64,000 nucleotides of DNA from Prochilodus magdalenae (GCA_024036415.1 JAMWET010007209.1:523501-587500), one strand, 5' to 3'; positions 51,673 through 63,460 are shown, numbered from the stretch's first letter. Numbers and translations: made by a program. The notes: generated by a model not told the origin, from the sequence alone.

Positions 51673-54600
51673 GTAAGAGAGATGCAGAAAGCTATGGAGA
51701 GTCAGTGAAGATTAAAATAGCTCCATCAGCATTTCTAAGTTCAGGTGTAAACCTAAACTGGCTAATATTTATTGAAAGAGTTTCCTCCTCTCCTGCTAGC
51801 ATTGGCTAAATATAAGTCAACAAAGGTTTTGTTTAAACTTGGCTGTTATCCTTGGATAAGGTCCCTACTCCACTTTCCTTCCCAATAGACGTTAGCGTGA
51901 AACTGCTGTTATTGATCACTGTGCAGGCTTGTCTGGCCTGGATGGGGCCTGGAAGATAAGAGAGTAGGAGGTTATTAAACACAGATCAAACAGGAGCACA
52001 CAGATAGACTGTAGCTCATCAATACTGAAAGACATGCTGAATAATTCACCTCTTCCTCTCTGTACTGGAGGAGTCTATAAGAGGCGGCTCAGAAGCATTC
52101 CTGAGTGACCGTGACAGTGACTGTTCTGCTCTGAGTCCTCAGTGCAGTCAAGCCACTATGAATGGCTGATAAATCTTTAAATTTAGGGAAGATGCTGAAG
52201 ACCTTGTTGGAGTGATTTGTATCCTTGCTTTAAGGGCTACACGATGAAACTAAGATATCGCTGTACTCCATAATGGAATTGCACTGACAAATCACATGGG
52301 AAAGGCTTGATATCTTTATAGGAGATGGTAGGAGGGTTGTGCGCATTTCGTGAATGCCTGTGATTTGTCAGAATGCTCAGATAGCATGTGTCAGGATGAG
52401 CCGAAGGTGGGCAGCAGCACACTATAAAGATTTCTGCAGTGTGTTACAGTAGCATTAGCGCCGACTCTTCTTTGGAGTATCACTGAGCCCATATTATAAT
52501 AATCAAGGATGCACACATTTGTTTTTCAGCAGAAAGAGGAAAAAAGGCTGAACATTTTGACCAATTAAGTAAATATCTCTACAGCGAATCCCTGAAATCT
52601 GATTCAACAAAACACCTGATCTGTAATGAAAGGCACAGACTTGTTCAAACAGTTTGAGTGGAAGTAGATCAACAGTGCCCTTTGTGTTCTTTGTTGTCTT
52701 TGGCATTTACAGACATGATTAAATTCTTATAGTAATTAAATAAGTTCCGCTAAGTAACTCAGTATCTTGCAGGTAATAACTGTGTTACCTCATTTAAAAA
52801 ATTGTTACTGCAAACACATCAGTTATTACATCAGCTTAATTACTAGCACCCTCTTTGAGCCCTCTACTGCGGCCTATTGCCCAGAATTCAGTGAAATAAA
52901 ATCAGGAGCAGTCAGAGTGGATGGGTTTATACATGGTGGAGAGGAAGATAGTCAGATGTGAGTTAAAATGCATTTATTTATGACTTTGTCATTTTGTCAA
53001 TCCACATTAGAATCTCTGGATAAGCACATTGCATGAGTCCATCCCCACCATGTCTAAACCTGTTGCTTTGCATCACCAAAGTGTGGACTTTAACGTAGAC
53101 CACAGGGCTTAGGGCACCATATGGAACTGGGCTAATGTGACATTGTGTTCTCATAGCATCCCTGCTGGAGGAACTTCAGACTGCTAGGTGTGAGTCCCAT
53201 GTGGTTTACACGTTTGAACAATCACTCCTTTAGTTCTCTCGGTTCTCCTTCCCAACAGCCTTTGAAACATTACAGTATCTTGTGGCAGTTTAACAGCATA
53301 TATGAAGTAGAAAGAGGCAGTGTGTATCAGTTTCTGTCTTTCATGTTTCAGTCATGTTTTTTTTTTCATTTCAGTGCACCACTAGTAATGTTTACCGTGT
53401 TTGTTTAGTTTTACCAGGGAATGATGTGTATTTGGAACTTGTACTGTATGGAGAAACGTGTTTATGCCAGAAACGTTACTCAGGTTATGATGTTTGTTTA
53501 TTTTTCCAGGTTTTGAATGTTCTGTCTGCTGTTTTTCTCACTTGTTTTCCCAATATGTGTTGTGCTGTTGCAGGCTCCGTTTCAAAGTGAAGTGTTTTGC
53601 CTCATTAGAATCCCACACTTGTTATCGCCCTGACACCATTTTAAGTTCTGTGCTTCATTTCATGATTCGGGCCAAATGAGCTTTAGCTGTCCTCTTTATG
53701 GGAAGAGTCATTAAAAATACAAGACAAGCAATTGCAGTGTAACAAGTCCTATAATCACAAATAGCAGAACTGAAAGAAATTGAGGCATAGTGCTGTCAGT
53801 GTAATGGTTTGTTAGTTGTGAAGTTCAGATTTCCATCAGCCTCGTTCAGTATTAAATAGCATCGGATTAGACATTGCAGAAATGCGAACTGGCGAAATTG
53901 AGGCTGTCCTGGTGCTTTTCATTGCAGCTAAAAGATTTCAGCTTTCTGTTCAAAGAAAGGGTTTTGTTCTTCATCCTCACTCACTTATTCATGCTCTTCA
54001 TAAGGCATCAGTTCAGAGATGAACTGAAGGGGGGGGGGTGTTAAGTAGTAAGCGCTTGAGCCGATTAGAACAGCTAAGTTGGATTTTATAACTGCATGTT
54101 TTTTCACTCATAATAAGACGAGACATTTGGGATGAGCCGGTTAGTGTGTCTGTGTTGATTGAGCCTCTCTCTCTTCATTTTGTTCCAACTCTCATAAGCT
54201 TGTTGGTAGCTGTTGAAACAGGGAAGCAAAATGTTACTTACCTTAGCTGTGAGAATATGATGGCCTTCCAAATGATTAACCAATTTAATGGTTAGAGATC
54301 CAGAAGGTTTTGAAGGCAGTGATATGCCAGGCTGTGTATATTATAAAAATGAACTGGAGTGAAATACCCAGCTCAAATGATATAGCGCAGAAATGTCTGT
54401 GTGAAACGAGCCTTTCTTTTAAGTTGTGCCAAAAATAAATTGAGGAATTTTCCTACACTTATGCCAATTTCCTTGCAAGCAGTGCGATTAGGAATTAATG
54501 TTCAAAGCTGTCGGTTTCTCATACGTCCTCTGCACTCTTGCTCCTGTAATACATATAAATGCTCCCCCGTTTATTTTACCTCTTCGCTTTGAAGTTGCAT

Positions 54601-56118
54601 CTCTTCCTGCCCCCAAGGTGGTGGTGGTTATAGGAGAGAGTCATCCCTCTGCGGCAGGTTTAGGGAACCCCACTGATGCAAGAAATGAGTCCAGAGCCTT
54701 GAGGCCGGAGAGGGGACTGCTCTTGGCTTCTCTCTCCTTTTATGATAGCTGATCTGCTGACAGACTGCTGGAGCTGGAGACTGAGTGGAGAAGATGCCAT
54801 CTTGTTTTCACTCAGTCCTCAGGGGAACAGCAGGAGGAAAAGGAGAGGGCAACAGGCACTCACTAATAGGCAATTTGACAATGTTATTGCCATGTCCAAA
54901 GTCCTGACCAGTGTAGCGGTCTGCAACTTAGCCACTTCATTATGCATACCTGTTAAAAGGCCCAGGGAATGTAGATATATGTTTTTATGCACATTAGATC
55001 ATTTTTGTTTTTTCACACAAACATGTGCAAAGCCAGTACTATGAACAACATTCCAGTGTTCGTTAAATGGCCAGTATTATACGTTTCCCGGTTTCCCATC
55101 TTTCAGTGCAAACTGGGTCGTCTTAATCAGTACCTTCACCAGTCACTAGGCTTTCTTACCAACACGGCTTTATCAGAAGATGCATGTGGCTAATTTAGCC
55201 AACACAAATGAGCCAGCACGCTACCTCATCTGTCTGTCACTGGCTCATTGTCCATCTGGCCATGCTCATATTCCATCTCTTTGCAGATGTGTGAGTCCTG
55301 CTGCAGAGTTAATGAGGACCTTGATCTCTCTAACCTTCTGAGAGCCAGACTTGCTTAGTGTGTGATTTTAATTTCTCCTAGCTATTTGTGATTTGTGATT
55401 AGTAAGTATTAAAACTAAGCGTGGTCTTTGTACAGGAAGTTGTTTTGGCAAAAAAAAAAACAATGTCCTCATATGAGGCCAAAGGGGCAATGTTTTAAAT
55501 GGTATCATGGTGCAGAGAAGCAGAAATCTCCTCATATGAGGATGCAGGGGTCTCAGGAGGTTATAACATTGCCAAATGGAGACATATGCAAAATTTGGCT
55601 TAAAATAGTTTATACATCTTTTACAGGGAAAATATTTCTACACATTTTAATGGCTGTTAACTTGCAGAACACAACGAGGAAACAAATAAAACATATAATG
55701 TGGTTTTCCCAAAATTTTGGAACATTTTATGTTTCATATGTATTTTTCCCAGTTTGTTAAACTTAGCAAATTAATTGGAAAGCAAAAAAAACCGAAAAAA
55801 CAAACAGGGTTTAAACACACAAACACAATCCTAAGATGTGTTGCAGAGCAAAATGCAGGTTTCTATTTCTCTTTCAGCAAGTGCTGCCAACAGCTGATCA
55901 CTGCTGCCATGAACAGATTTTTAACGACTCAGATTAGGTCTATATAGCAGATTTGTAACAAGTGTACAAGTCTTTTCTTTTTAAGGAAATAAATAACGTA
56001 TATATGAGTTACATAGGCAGTGCGGTCTGTTTCAGTTAAACAAACTCATATCTAAAAGGTAAGTATTGCTCTCTACTCTCTACAATAAGTGTGTAAAACA
56101 AGCGTGTGCCTGTTTTAG
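51673..56118 (+). other. intron between FN3-3 and FN3-4
   Basis: A 4.4-kb intron. I see no strong repeat or exon in it. The start has a frame running on from the exon, which ends soon and is not coding. Confidence 0.85.
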
Positions 56119-56313
56119 AGTCTCAGGTACCCGGAGCACCCAGTTCTCTGCATGTGCGGCCCCTGGTAAACAGCATTGTGGTGAGCTGGACTCCTCCGGA
56201 GAACCAGGACGTTGTGGTGCGGGGCTACAGCATCGGCTACGGCATAGGCAACCCCCATGCACAGACTGTCAAAGTCGACTACAAACAGCGCTACTACAGC
56301 ATTGACAACTTGG
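56119..56313 (+). CDS. neo1: neogenin exon: N-terminal part of FN3-4
   Basis: The 195-nt exon reads [40 protein letters not shown] and [15 protein letters not shown]. This region is nearly invariant between fish and mammal neogenin. FN3-4 and FN3-5 contribute to netrin binding in the family. The acceptor is tgttttag and the donor gtgagc follows 56313 in phase 1. Confidence 0.97.
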
Positions 56314-56504
56314 GTGAGCCTTTTCCCCCTTCTTTCACATCTTTCCTCTCGGTTTCACATCTGTTACCACCTCTCAAGTGAACATTTGGAGTCAGCTCAT
56401 TTCCCACTAATGTTGGTAGTGGGGGAGCATCAGAAAGGCATGGAGAAAGAACGTGGGAGAGGTTTGGGGAGGAATGTGGTATTTACTGCTGTCTACCTTT
56501 CTAG

Positions 56505-56600
56505 AACCGAGCTCACACTACGTGATCACTCTGAAGGCTTTCAACAACATGGGCGAGGGAATACCTGTGTATGAGAGTGCCATCACCAGGCCCCAGTCAG
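56505..56600 (+). CDS. neo1: neogenin exon: C-terminal part of FN3-4
   Basis: After a 191-nt intron, this 96-nt exon encodes [20 protein letters not shown] and [11 protein letters not shown]. It leaves phase 1 with donor gtaaac. The downstream linker length depends on which acceptor of the next exon is used. Confidence 0.96.
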
Positions 56601-59176
56601 GTAAACACACACACAAACAGAAAAAGACAGATCAATAATTGAACCAAATGTCTGCCCTGATTTCACGTTTAAGTACAGTGGGAATTAGCCCCTCCTTAAT
56701 GACGTCCATACATACAGAAATAGGGTCTCTCAGTATGGCATGGGGCCAGACATCTCAGCATGGAATTGTAGAGGTTCCTAATCCTGTGAATATCGATCCC
56801 ATGCGGTAGGGGTGGAGGTAGAGTAAGACTAGCCCTTCTGTACATGTGACGTGTGACAACAAACCTGCATCTTGGCTCTGACCATGGTGCCTCCACATGT
56901 GAATTTGTTGGTCATCTCCACCAAGACGAAAGCGGGACTCGTCACTGAAGATGAGCTGCTGCATTTCTGAGTCAGTCCATGACTGTGCTGATGTTGACGT
57001 GATGTTAAAGGCAGTCATCGTAACTGTCTGTATTCATGTCCTCCTGCGTCATGCAGCTGTCCGTCAAAGGTGCTGGCACTATTAGGATGACTTATGGAGG
57101 GCATCACTGCTTGCTGAATGTCTGCAATCGGCGCTGTTCTGTCAGTCCTGTTCCGCAATAAGGCTTATCCTTGCTTACATCACATGCACAGCCGAGTGTG
57201 TATCATTTGAATGTCTCACGATGTCTGGTGCCTGCAAATATTTGTGCAATTAATTTTTGGACGATGAGTGTCTTTATATAAAAATTAAATTAAGCCTCAT
57301 ATCACTGCGTATCATAGTAATTTCAGAGACACTTGAAATGTCCTTCCTGTTAATTAAATGTTATTGTGATTATATTACATACATAATGACCTTATACAAA
57401 TTTATGTAATGTTGCCTATTTCTATTTAACCACCTAATGACAGCAAGCCAGGAAAGCTCTAGTTAGGAAGCTTATGGTAATATGATGAAAGTCTTGACTA
57501 AGTAATATCTCTAGGGGAGTACACTAAAGCTGGGCCTTTAGAGGCCAAAAGGTCTAAGATATATATTTATATTTTGCGTATTCGTCTGTTTTTGTGTTCT
57601 GATGTTTTAACAGCATTTCTAGACATTTCAGTATTGACTGTACTATAGCAAAAACATATATATAAGCTCTGAGCCCATCATTCGATCTGGAGAGATAATA
57701 AGGTATGGGGGGCACCTCATCTTGGGGGGCTTCTTTCATAAAATTACCTTCACAATGCCCTGTTTCATTAGTGCTGAGAAAATCCATGTATTGCACGTTT
57801 TTATTGTGTAGGTTGGTTCTTTGTCCCACATCCAATATCCATGCTGTCTGAGGTGATACCATAAGTCAGGGGTAGGATCAGTTTTGGTAGACACATGTGG
57901 CGTATCTGTATATTTTCATTAGGGCCTTAGCTGTGTGCAGTTGTCTTATAGTGTAGTATGTGTCTGAATGCTTTAGCACATGTCACATAGACCAACCCCC
58001 CCCCAAAGCCCCACATTCTCTAATATGTCACAGTAAATACGTGTACAGAGACACAAACACTGAACAAAGACATTGAATGTCTCATTCTGCTAAAGTATGT
58101 GCGGGTCTCGAAATGTACTTTTTCTTTTTCTGCGGATGCACGCGGTGCCAACCGTCCCAGACTGGAGTGCCCCCTGTGGCTCGGGGGACATGGGGAATTA
58201 GTTTGGTCTGAAAGTGTCAGTGGGTTTGAAGTGCATGTACAGAAGGCTATCCCCCCCTCCACCCCATCACCAGGGCACCCTCGTTGCATCTCTGTTTCAG
58301 TATGCTGTAGAGCTGAGCAGGAGCTGAGACAGGCAGTGGGGGGGCAACGCTTCCAGGACCCCCTGCCGGGCTGTCACGGCTAACTTCAGTTCGCCTCAAA
58401 CATTTGGAAAGTCTTTGGGGCAAACATCAGTCCTGCTACAGCTGGAGACGCATGCTGTTCAGACATGCAGGCCTGACAGAGATGTGAGAGAATAGCGCAT
58501 CAGATAACCATGACCTAGAAATAAGGAGTTACTCTGGAAGAGACGGGTATAACACACTTTTTATTTTGGATATTGCCAAAATTTTGGATCTTTTTGGAAC
58601 CCATTTCTTAAGAATCTCATACCAGGTTCCCTATACTGTAGTTGGATTTTTTAGAATTAAGGTGCTGCGTCTGCATGTAGCGAAACCCCACCAATAAAAT
58701 AGATACAAGTTGAATGGACTCTTAAGAGAGCCTGCACATTTCTACTGGCTGATATTTTTGGAAGTTACAGCGCAATGCGTGTTTATATCAGTTAAAGCCT
58801 AGTGGGCAAACACTGGCCAGCTTAGTTCTCTATTATTTACAGCTCATTTAAAGCAGGGGTTATTTTGGGATATACTGAAAGTCAAATAAACAGATCATTG
58901 TTCCAGTTTTCAAAACTTCATTTGTAAGATATTGAAACTGTATGTATTTCAGTCGGTTGTCCTCCTGTTCTAATAGTTTCTCTCTTTCTCTTTGCCCTCC
59001 CAATTCCTAATCACTCCACTCCCTCTTACCCGTTACATTGAAACACATCAATCCCTTTATCCTCCCTCCTCCCTCATTTCTGTGTTACTGGTTTCTGTTT
59101 TGTTTTTTTCTTTTCATCCATTCCTTGTTTCATGCTTTGCGTTCAAATCACCTGACACCTTGTTGACTGCTGGCAG
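56601..59176 (+). other. intron between FN3-4 and FN3-5
   Basis: A 2.6-kb intron. An antisense Tc1-like remnant fills about 56700-57225. The last 200 nt are pyrimidine-rich with several YCAY tetramers, ending in the acceptor ctggcag. Otherwise nothing is recognised. Confidence 0.88.
56700..57225 (-). mobile_element. Tc1-like transposon remnant, antisense, with DESRF motif
   Basis: The minus strand of 57018-56755 reads through FSDESRFRLGGDDQQIHMWR, the region around the second catalytic aspartate of fish Tc1-like transposases. The C-terminal DPIRNLYNSM-like motif is near 56780. It is the best-preserved member of the family that recurs at 13, 22 and 40 kb. It is broken by stops and deletions. 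Confidence 0.88.
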
Positions 59177-59236
59177 ATCCCATAGATCCAGATATTGATT
59201 TGTTTGAACTCTTCCATCATAACCCCCACACCCCAG
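59177..59236 (+). promoter_or_regulatory. neo1: alternative 3' splice segment, FN3-4/FN3-5 linker (60 nt)
   Basis: Acceptors tggcag (59176) and caccccag (59236) are 60 nt apart and both give phase 1, so 20 residues can be dropped. DCC has a long/short switch of the same size at the same linker, controlled by NOVA proteins (established for mouse Dcc). Eight YCAY tetramers lie between 59114 and 59229. Use of the second site in this fish is inferred. Confidence 0.72.
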
Positions 59237-59412
59237 TGCCCGATCCTTCTCCCATGCTTCCTCCTGTGGGCGTGCAGGCCTCTGTCATCAGCCACGATAC
59301 CATCAAAGTATCCTGGGCCGACAACTCTCTGGCCAAGAACCAGAAGATCACGGACTCCAGATTCTACACCGTCCGCTGGAAGACCAACATACCAGCCAAC
59401 ACTAAGTACAAG
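59177..59412 (+). CDS. neo1: neogenin exon: linker plus N-terminal half of FN3-5
   Basis: The long form is 236 nt. Its first part, [19 protein letters not shown], is linker. [20 protein letters not shown] then leads into FN3-5, with the core tryptophan in [15 protein letters not shown] and the strand [17 protein letters not shown] second AG at 59235-59236 keeps the frame and would remove exactly 60 nt. The donor gtgctg follows 59412 in phase 0. FN3-5 and FN3-6 bind RGM proteins in the family. Confidence 0.95.
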
Positions 59413-59799
59413 GTGCTGCAGCACATGCACACATTGAAGGGAGTGTTCTGCGGAGTGTTCATGTTGGAAAGCCCTTTACAATTCATTTAAACTCTCTCAA
59501 AGTCACCAAAATCGATTTTTGATTTCCTGAGTGAGTTAGGTTCCTTTTGGCTCCTCTGTTCTGCCTATGCTGCTTTTCAGTACTGTGTTAAAACTGGTGT
59601 CACCAAGAAATGCATACTCTGCCTCCAAGTGGGCAAATGTTGAAATTGCATGTAAATGGCAAGAACAATGTTTCACTTATGTTGAGCCTTTGTTTGGAAT
59701 AATGTCAGTGATAACATGTAGCAATCTAACAGTTCATTTATCTACAAGCTAAACATCATTGGAGGTGATTTTCTAATGCGCCGGTTGTGTTTTTTTTAG
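59413..59799 (+). other. intron within FN3-5
   Basis: A 387-nt intron with donor gtgctg and acceptor tttttttag. No other feature was seen. Confidence 0.9.
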
Positions 59800-59938
59800 G
59801 TGGCAAACACCACCACTTTAACACACACAGTAATGAATCTGAAGCCCAATACTCTTTACGAGTTCTCCGTTATGGTGACCAAAGGCCGGCGCAGCAGCAC
59901 CTGGAGTATGACCGCTCACGGCACCACCTTCGAGACCC
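59800..59938 (+). CDS. neo1: neogenin exon: C-terminal half of FN3-5
   Basis: The 139-nt exon reads [20 protein letters not shown], then [20 protein letters not shown] and [24 protein letters not shown] is a hallmark stretch of neogenin/DCC FN3-5. The donor gtaagg follows 59938 in phase 1. Confidence 0.97.
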
Positions 59939-60757
59939 GTAAGGAACTTAGTTGTTATTCACCACCAGTTAATTTTCTAAGCTGTTCATAAATGTACACA
60001 GCAGTCACACAAGCTTGTCATGGCTACTAATATAACCCTACATAAAAGTTCATACAGGCTTATTTCAATAGGCATTATGTGTCAGAGGCTACTTGTGCTG
60101 GCAAAATTGCCAAATGTTACCTTTATACTGAATGCCACGTATTCAAATAAGTTGTCTTGACAAGCGTCTGTAGGTGCCATGTAGCCCTGTGAACAGAATC
60201 AGAATAAGGATTACTAGTGTCACAGAAACACTATTTTGCCAGGTGTGTTAGATATACAAGACATTTGTCTTGTTGAGAGCACCATACTAAACAAACCAGA
60301 CCAGCACACAGACTATTAACAGGTATTAACAAGAGAAGTATAATAAACTAATTTATTTTCTGAATTTAATATATTGACAAAATTGTGGACTGTGCAAATC
60401 GTGTTGCACTTTGTCTATGGCAGTTTGTTTTATTTTATCATCTTGTGCTCTCTTTGTGAGCTCTGCATTAAAAGGGGGAAGAATATAGGTCATCTGGGGG
60501 TCTCCAAGGACTAGGAACCACCGCTGTAGCTAGATTGTTAACACATGTATATGTATATTTAATATAAATCTGTCGTAATTATTGCATGTAAACGTCCCTG
60601 CTGGAATTTGATTGTCTAAAAATCAAGTGATTTTCTTGTTTCAAAAACATGGACTTCCACATTGGCAGTATTAAGCATTGACTGATTTTAATAAAGGCTG
60701 TCCGGGCTGATTGAGATCTCAGCTGGACGGTGTAGTGATCGAAATCTGTCTCTCCAG
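59939..60757 (+). other. intron between FN3-5 and FN3-6
   Basis: An 819-nt intron with donor gtaagg and acceptor tctctccag. No repeat was recognised. Confidence 0.9.
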
Positions 60758-60865
60758 TTCCCACCTCTGCTCCCAAAGACGTCACCGTGGTCAGTAAAGA
60801 GGGCCGTCCACGCACCATCAACATCAACTGGCAGCCACCGACTGAGGCCAATGGCAAAATCACAG
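60758..60865 (+). CDS. neo1: neogenin exon: N-terminal part of FN3-6
   Basis: A 108-nt exon with [20 protein letters not shown] and [15 protein letters not shown]. The core tryptophan and the ANGKITG turn are conserved. The donor gtgctc follows 60865 in phase 1, and a long TG repeat begins only about 65 nt downstream. Confidence 0.96.
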
Positions 60866-60927
60866 GTGCTCATATCTGACTAATGCTCTTTAGTGCAACA
60901 CTCTAACATTTGTGTTAAAACGGACAG

Positions 60928-60930
<3 letters not shown>

Positions 60931-60975
<45 letters not shown>
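60931..60975. repeat. TG microsatellite, about 22 units
   Basis: An uninterrupted TG run close to the donor of the preceding exon. Confidence 0.95.
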
Positions 60976-60976
<1 letters not shown>

Positions 60977-61114
60977 TGTGTGGTATGAGCAACAACAGCA
61001 ATAGACCACATCAGATTCCACTTAATGTCAGCACAGAAAGCTGAGGATGCAGTGCACACAAGGCCAAAACTGAAGACAGCTGAACACTAAAAAACATAGT
61101 CTGCTCAAAGGCAC

Positions 61115-61630
61115 ATGGTTGGGTCAGAATTTGATGCCAGCAGCATGAATCCATGGCCCCAGCCTGCTTTCTGTCAGTGGTCTAGGCTGGTGTAGGGGTA
61201 TATTGATGTGGGGAAGGTTTACTTTGTATACTTTGGGCCTGTACAATCAATTCTTGCTTGACTGCCTCAGCCTATTTGAGTACTGAGTTCATGTGCAGCC
61301 CTACATGGCCACAATTTACCACCTTCTGTTGGCCACTCCCAGCATGGTAATATAACAAAGCAAAAGTCATCGCAAACTAGTTTTATTAAAATGACAACAT
61401 GCTCGCTGTTTTTCAATGGTGTTTCTAGTCAGTCTGAATCCAGTAGAGCACTTTTGGAATGTGGTAGAGCAGGAGATTAGCAGCATCAAAGTTCACCCTT
61501 AAAAATCTGCATGATGCAGTCATGTGAACATGGACCAGAATCTTAAATAAATGCTTCCAAGATATTGTAGAGCCCATGCTGTCAAGAGATAAGGCCAGTC
61601 TTGGAGTGATTTTACATTGAATAATTTTCC
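61115..61630 (+). mobile_element. Tc1-like transposase remnant
   Basis: Broken plus frames follow the catalytic and C-terminal half of a common fish Tc1-like transposase: a VMVWG-like ILMWG near 61200, PYMATIYH near 61302, then SLNPVEHFWNVVEQEISS near 61434, which corresponds to SPDLNPIEHLWDVVEREI with the final catalytic aspartate or glutamate region decayed. The N-terminal half is missing. Confidence 0.85.
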
Positions 61631-62760
61631 ATAAGCGTTAAGTGATTTTACATGATACCAGAATATTCACCATAAGGTCTGAATGTGTTCCGTATGTTTT
61701 CCAAATAAGAAGGCTATCTTTTCCTCCCACTCCTGATTAGCTGAATACTGCATAAGCATCAACAGGTGTGTCTTTAAAGACATTCTGTACCTTCACAGAA
61801 GAAACAGGTACATTGACATGTCCCCAAAGACAGAAATCTAAAGGGGCTTGGATCAGGAGAGCAAGGTGGCCAGCCCTGCTTTTCTGATGGAAATCCCTGA
61901 TTCTCAGTCTGATGTGTCACATACACATTCCCATTCGAAAAACTGAACTTGAATTCAAAATGGCCAGCATGTTGATTACATGGCCTAACACATTTCCCGC
62001 ACAGATTGTGGCTACCACTGCATCACTGTCTGCCAAACCCTTTTCATTTTAGTGTGGTGTTTCCTTACATTTGAGACACCCTGTACCTGCTCTAGGGTCT
62101 GAGGACTGTATTAGTCATTATATACTCATGTTATTTTACTCTAAAGGAAAGTCTTTTATCAAGTCATTGCAGTGGCATTACTCACATAAGGACATACTAT
62201 TTAACTTCAGATCTTGGTGGCATTACTAAGAATGCATTAGTAAGATAAAACGTGACCCGCTGTTGATGATTTTAATTCCTTTTAGAAAACCTGTTATATG
62301 CAAAATTGTTACTAATTGAGCGTTTTGGAACAGTCAGTCTGGCACTGCACAAAATGGACCTGTTAAGTGCCCTATCTGTTAAATTAGACCCTCTTTATAT
62401 AATGCTATGACCTAGATAAAGATGATTTTATGAGCCATTCATGTGGAAATTCCGATCATTTCAAAAGGCTCACAAATATTTTACAACTCTGTTTTATTTA
62501 ATTAAGGACTTTAACTCCCAAGCCCCCCTCCCCTGCCGATTTTATGATACAGTGCTTTGATTAAAACCAAGAACAAAAGCCTCTAATTTCAGAAATTCTT
62601 AAAGCTCCATTGGAGACAGATCTTAAAATATATTGGAGCCTAAATTACTCTGACAGTCAACTAGGGTGGGCAAAGCTTACCAGTGGGTGGGCCTGAACCA
62701 TTCTGAATCCGGGCCCATGCCTCTGTGTTAAAATACTGAGTGATCTCCTCCTGCCTGCAG

Positions 62761-62955
62761 GCTACATCATCTACTACAGTACGGATGTGAATGCGGAGGT
62801 ACATGACTGGGTTGTAGAGCCAGTAATGGGGAACAGACTGACACACCAGATCCAGGAGCTCACTCTAGACACGTCCTACTACTTTAAGATCCAGGCACGC
62901 AACTCTAAAGGCATGGGGCCACTCTCCGACACTGTGCAGTTCCGCACACCCAAAG
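62761..62955 (+). CDS. neo1: neogenin exon: C-terminal part of FN3-6
   Basis: The 195-nt exon encodes [40 protein letters not shown] and [33 protein letters not shown] separates neogenin from DCC, which differs there. The acceptor is ctgcctgcag and the donor gtaatt follows 62955 in phase 1. Confidence 0.97.
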
Positions 62956-63198
62956 GTAATTTAGCTGATTACAGCACCACCCTGAGACCACTTAATGCTG
63001 ATTTCTGAGTAAAAAAAATCATGGATCATTTCACAGCAGTTACAGTGGGCATCCCACTGATACTAGTATCATAAGCACCCACTCAGAAAAGCTGTCTATA
63101 TATGAAACCTTAGCTCTACCTCCAATATCCCTACTCACTCTATTCCTTCTCTTGCCCTCTTTTTCTCTCTGGTTTTGGCTCTGGTTTGCTTCTTTCAG

Positions 63199-63231
63199 CT
63201 GAACCCTCTGACAAAATGTCAAGTGATCAAG
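63199..63231 (+). CDS. neo1: neogenin 33-nt stalk exon, probably alternative
   Basis: Eleven codons, EPSDKMSSDQ plus a split residue, match the SSDKMPNDQ stretch present in the human and absent from the mouse reference neogenin as I remember them. Both junctions are phase 1, so skipping keeps the frame. A TGC lies at 63187-63189 just before the acceptor, and a long T-rich tract follows the donor gtaact. This fits regulated inclusion; actual use is not shown here. Confidence 0.88.
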
Positions 63232-63391
63232 GTAACTGTTCTTTTTTTTTTTCTACCTTTCTTTTGTTTATTCTTTCTTTTTCTTTCTCACGCTGCTCTA
63301 CGAAGCCTTGTTTTATCTTTTGTCTTCTTTACTGGCTGGCCTTACAAGTACCTGCACAGACAGTTTGTACCTAATGCTTTATCCTTGTTGT

Positions 63392-63397
63392 CAGTAG
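63392..63397 (+). promoter_or_regulatory. neo1: NAGNAG tandem acceptor
   Basis: CAGTAG offers two acceptors three bases apart. The first gives V-G-F at the junction and the second G-F, both in frame. Confidence 0.7.
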
Positions 63398-63460
63398 GCT
63401 TCCATGGTACGCCTGGGGGACGTTCTCCTCTGCCTGATCACGGATTCGGATCCACCCTCG
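63398..63460 (+). CDS. neo1: neogenin juxtamembrane stalk exon
   Basis: A 63-nt exon encoding FHGTPGGRSPLPDHGFGSTL, a glycine/proline/serine-rich stalk. It resembles the mammalian stalk only around RLPD, as expected of a spacer. The acceptor is a CAGTAG tandem, so an alternative start at 63395 would add one residue. The donor gtaaat follows 63460 in phase 1. Confidence 0.85.

Larger units (their letters stand above)
60866..62760 (+). other. intron within FN3-6
   Basis: A 1.9-kb intron holding a TG microsatellite (60931-60975) and a sense Tc1-like transposase remnant (about 61115-61630). Sequence near 61800-62060 also looks transposon-derived, but the family is unclear. Confidence 0.85.
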
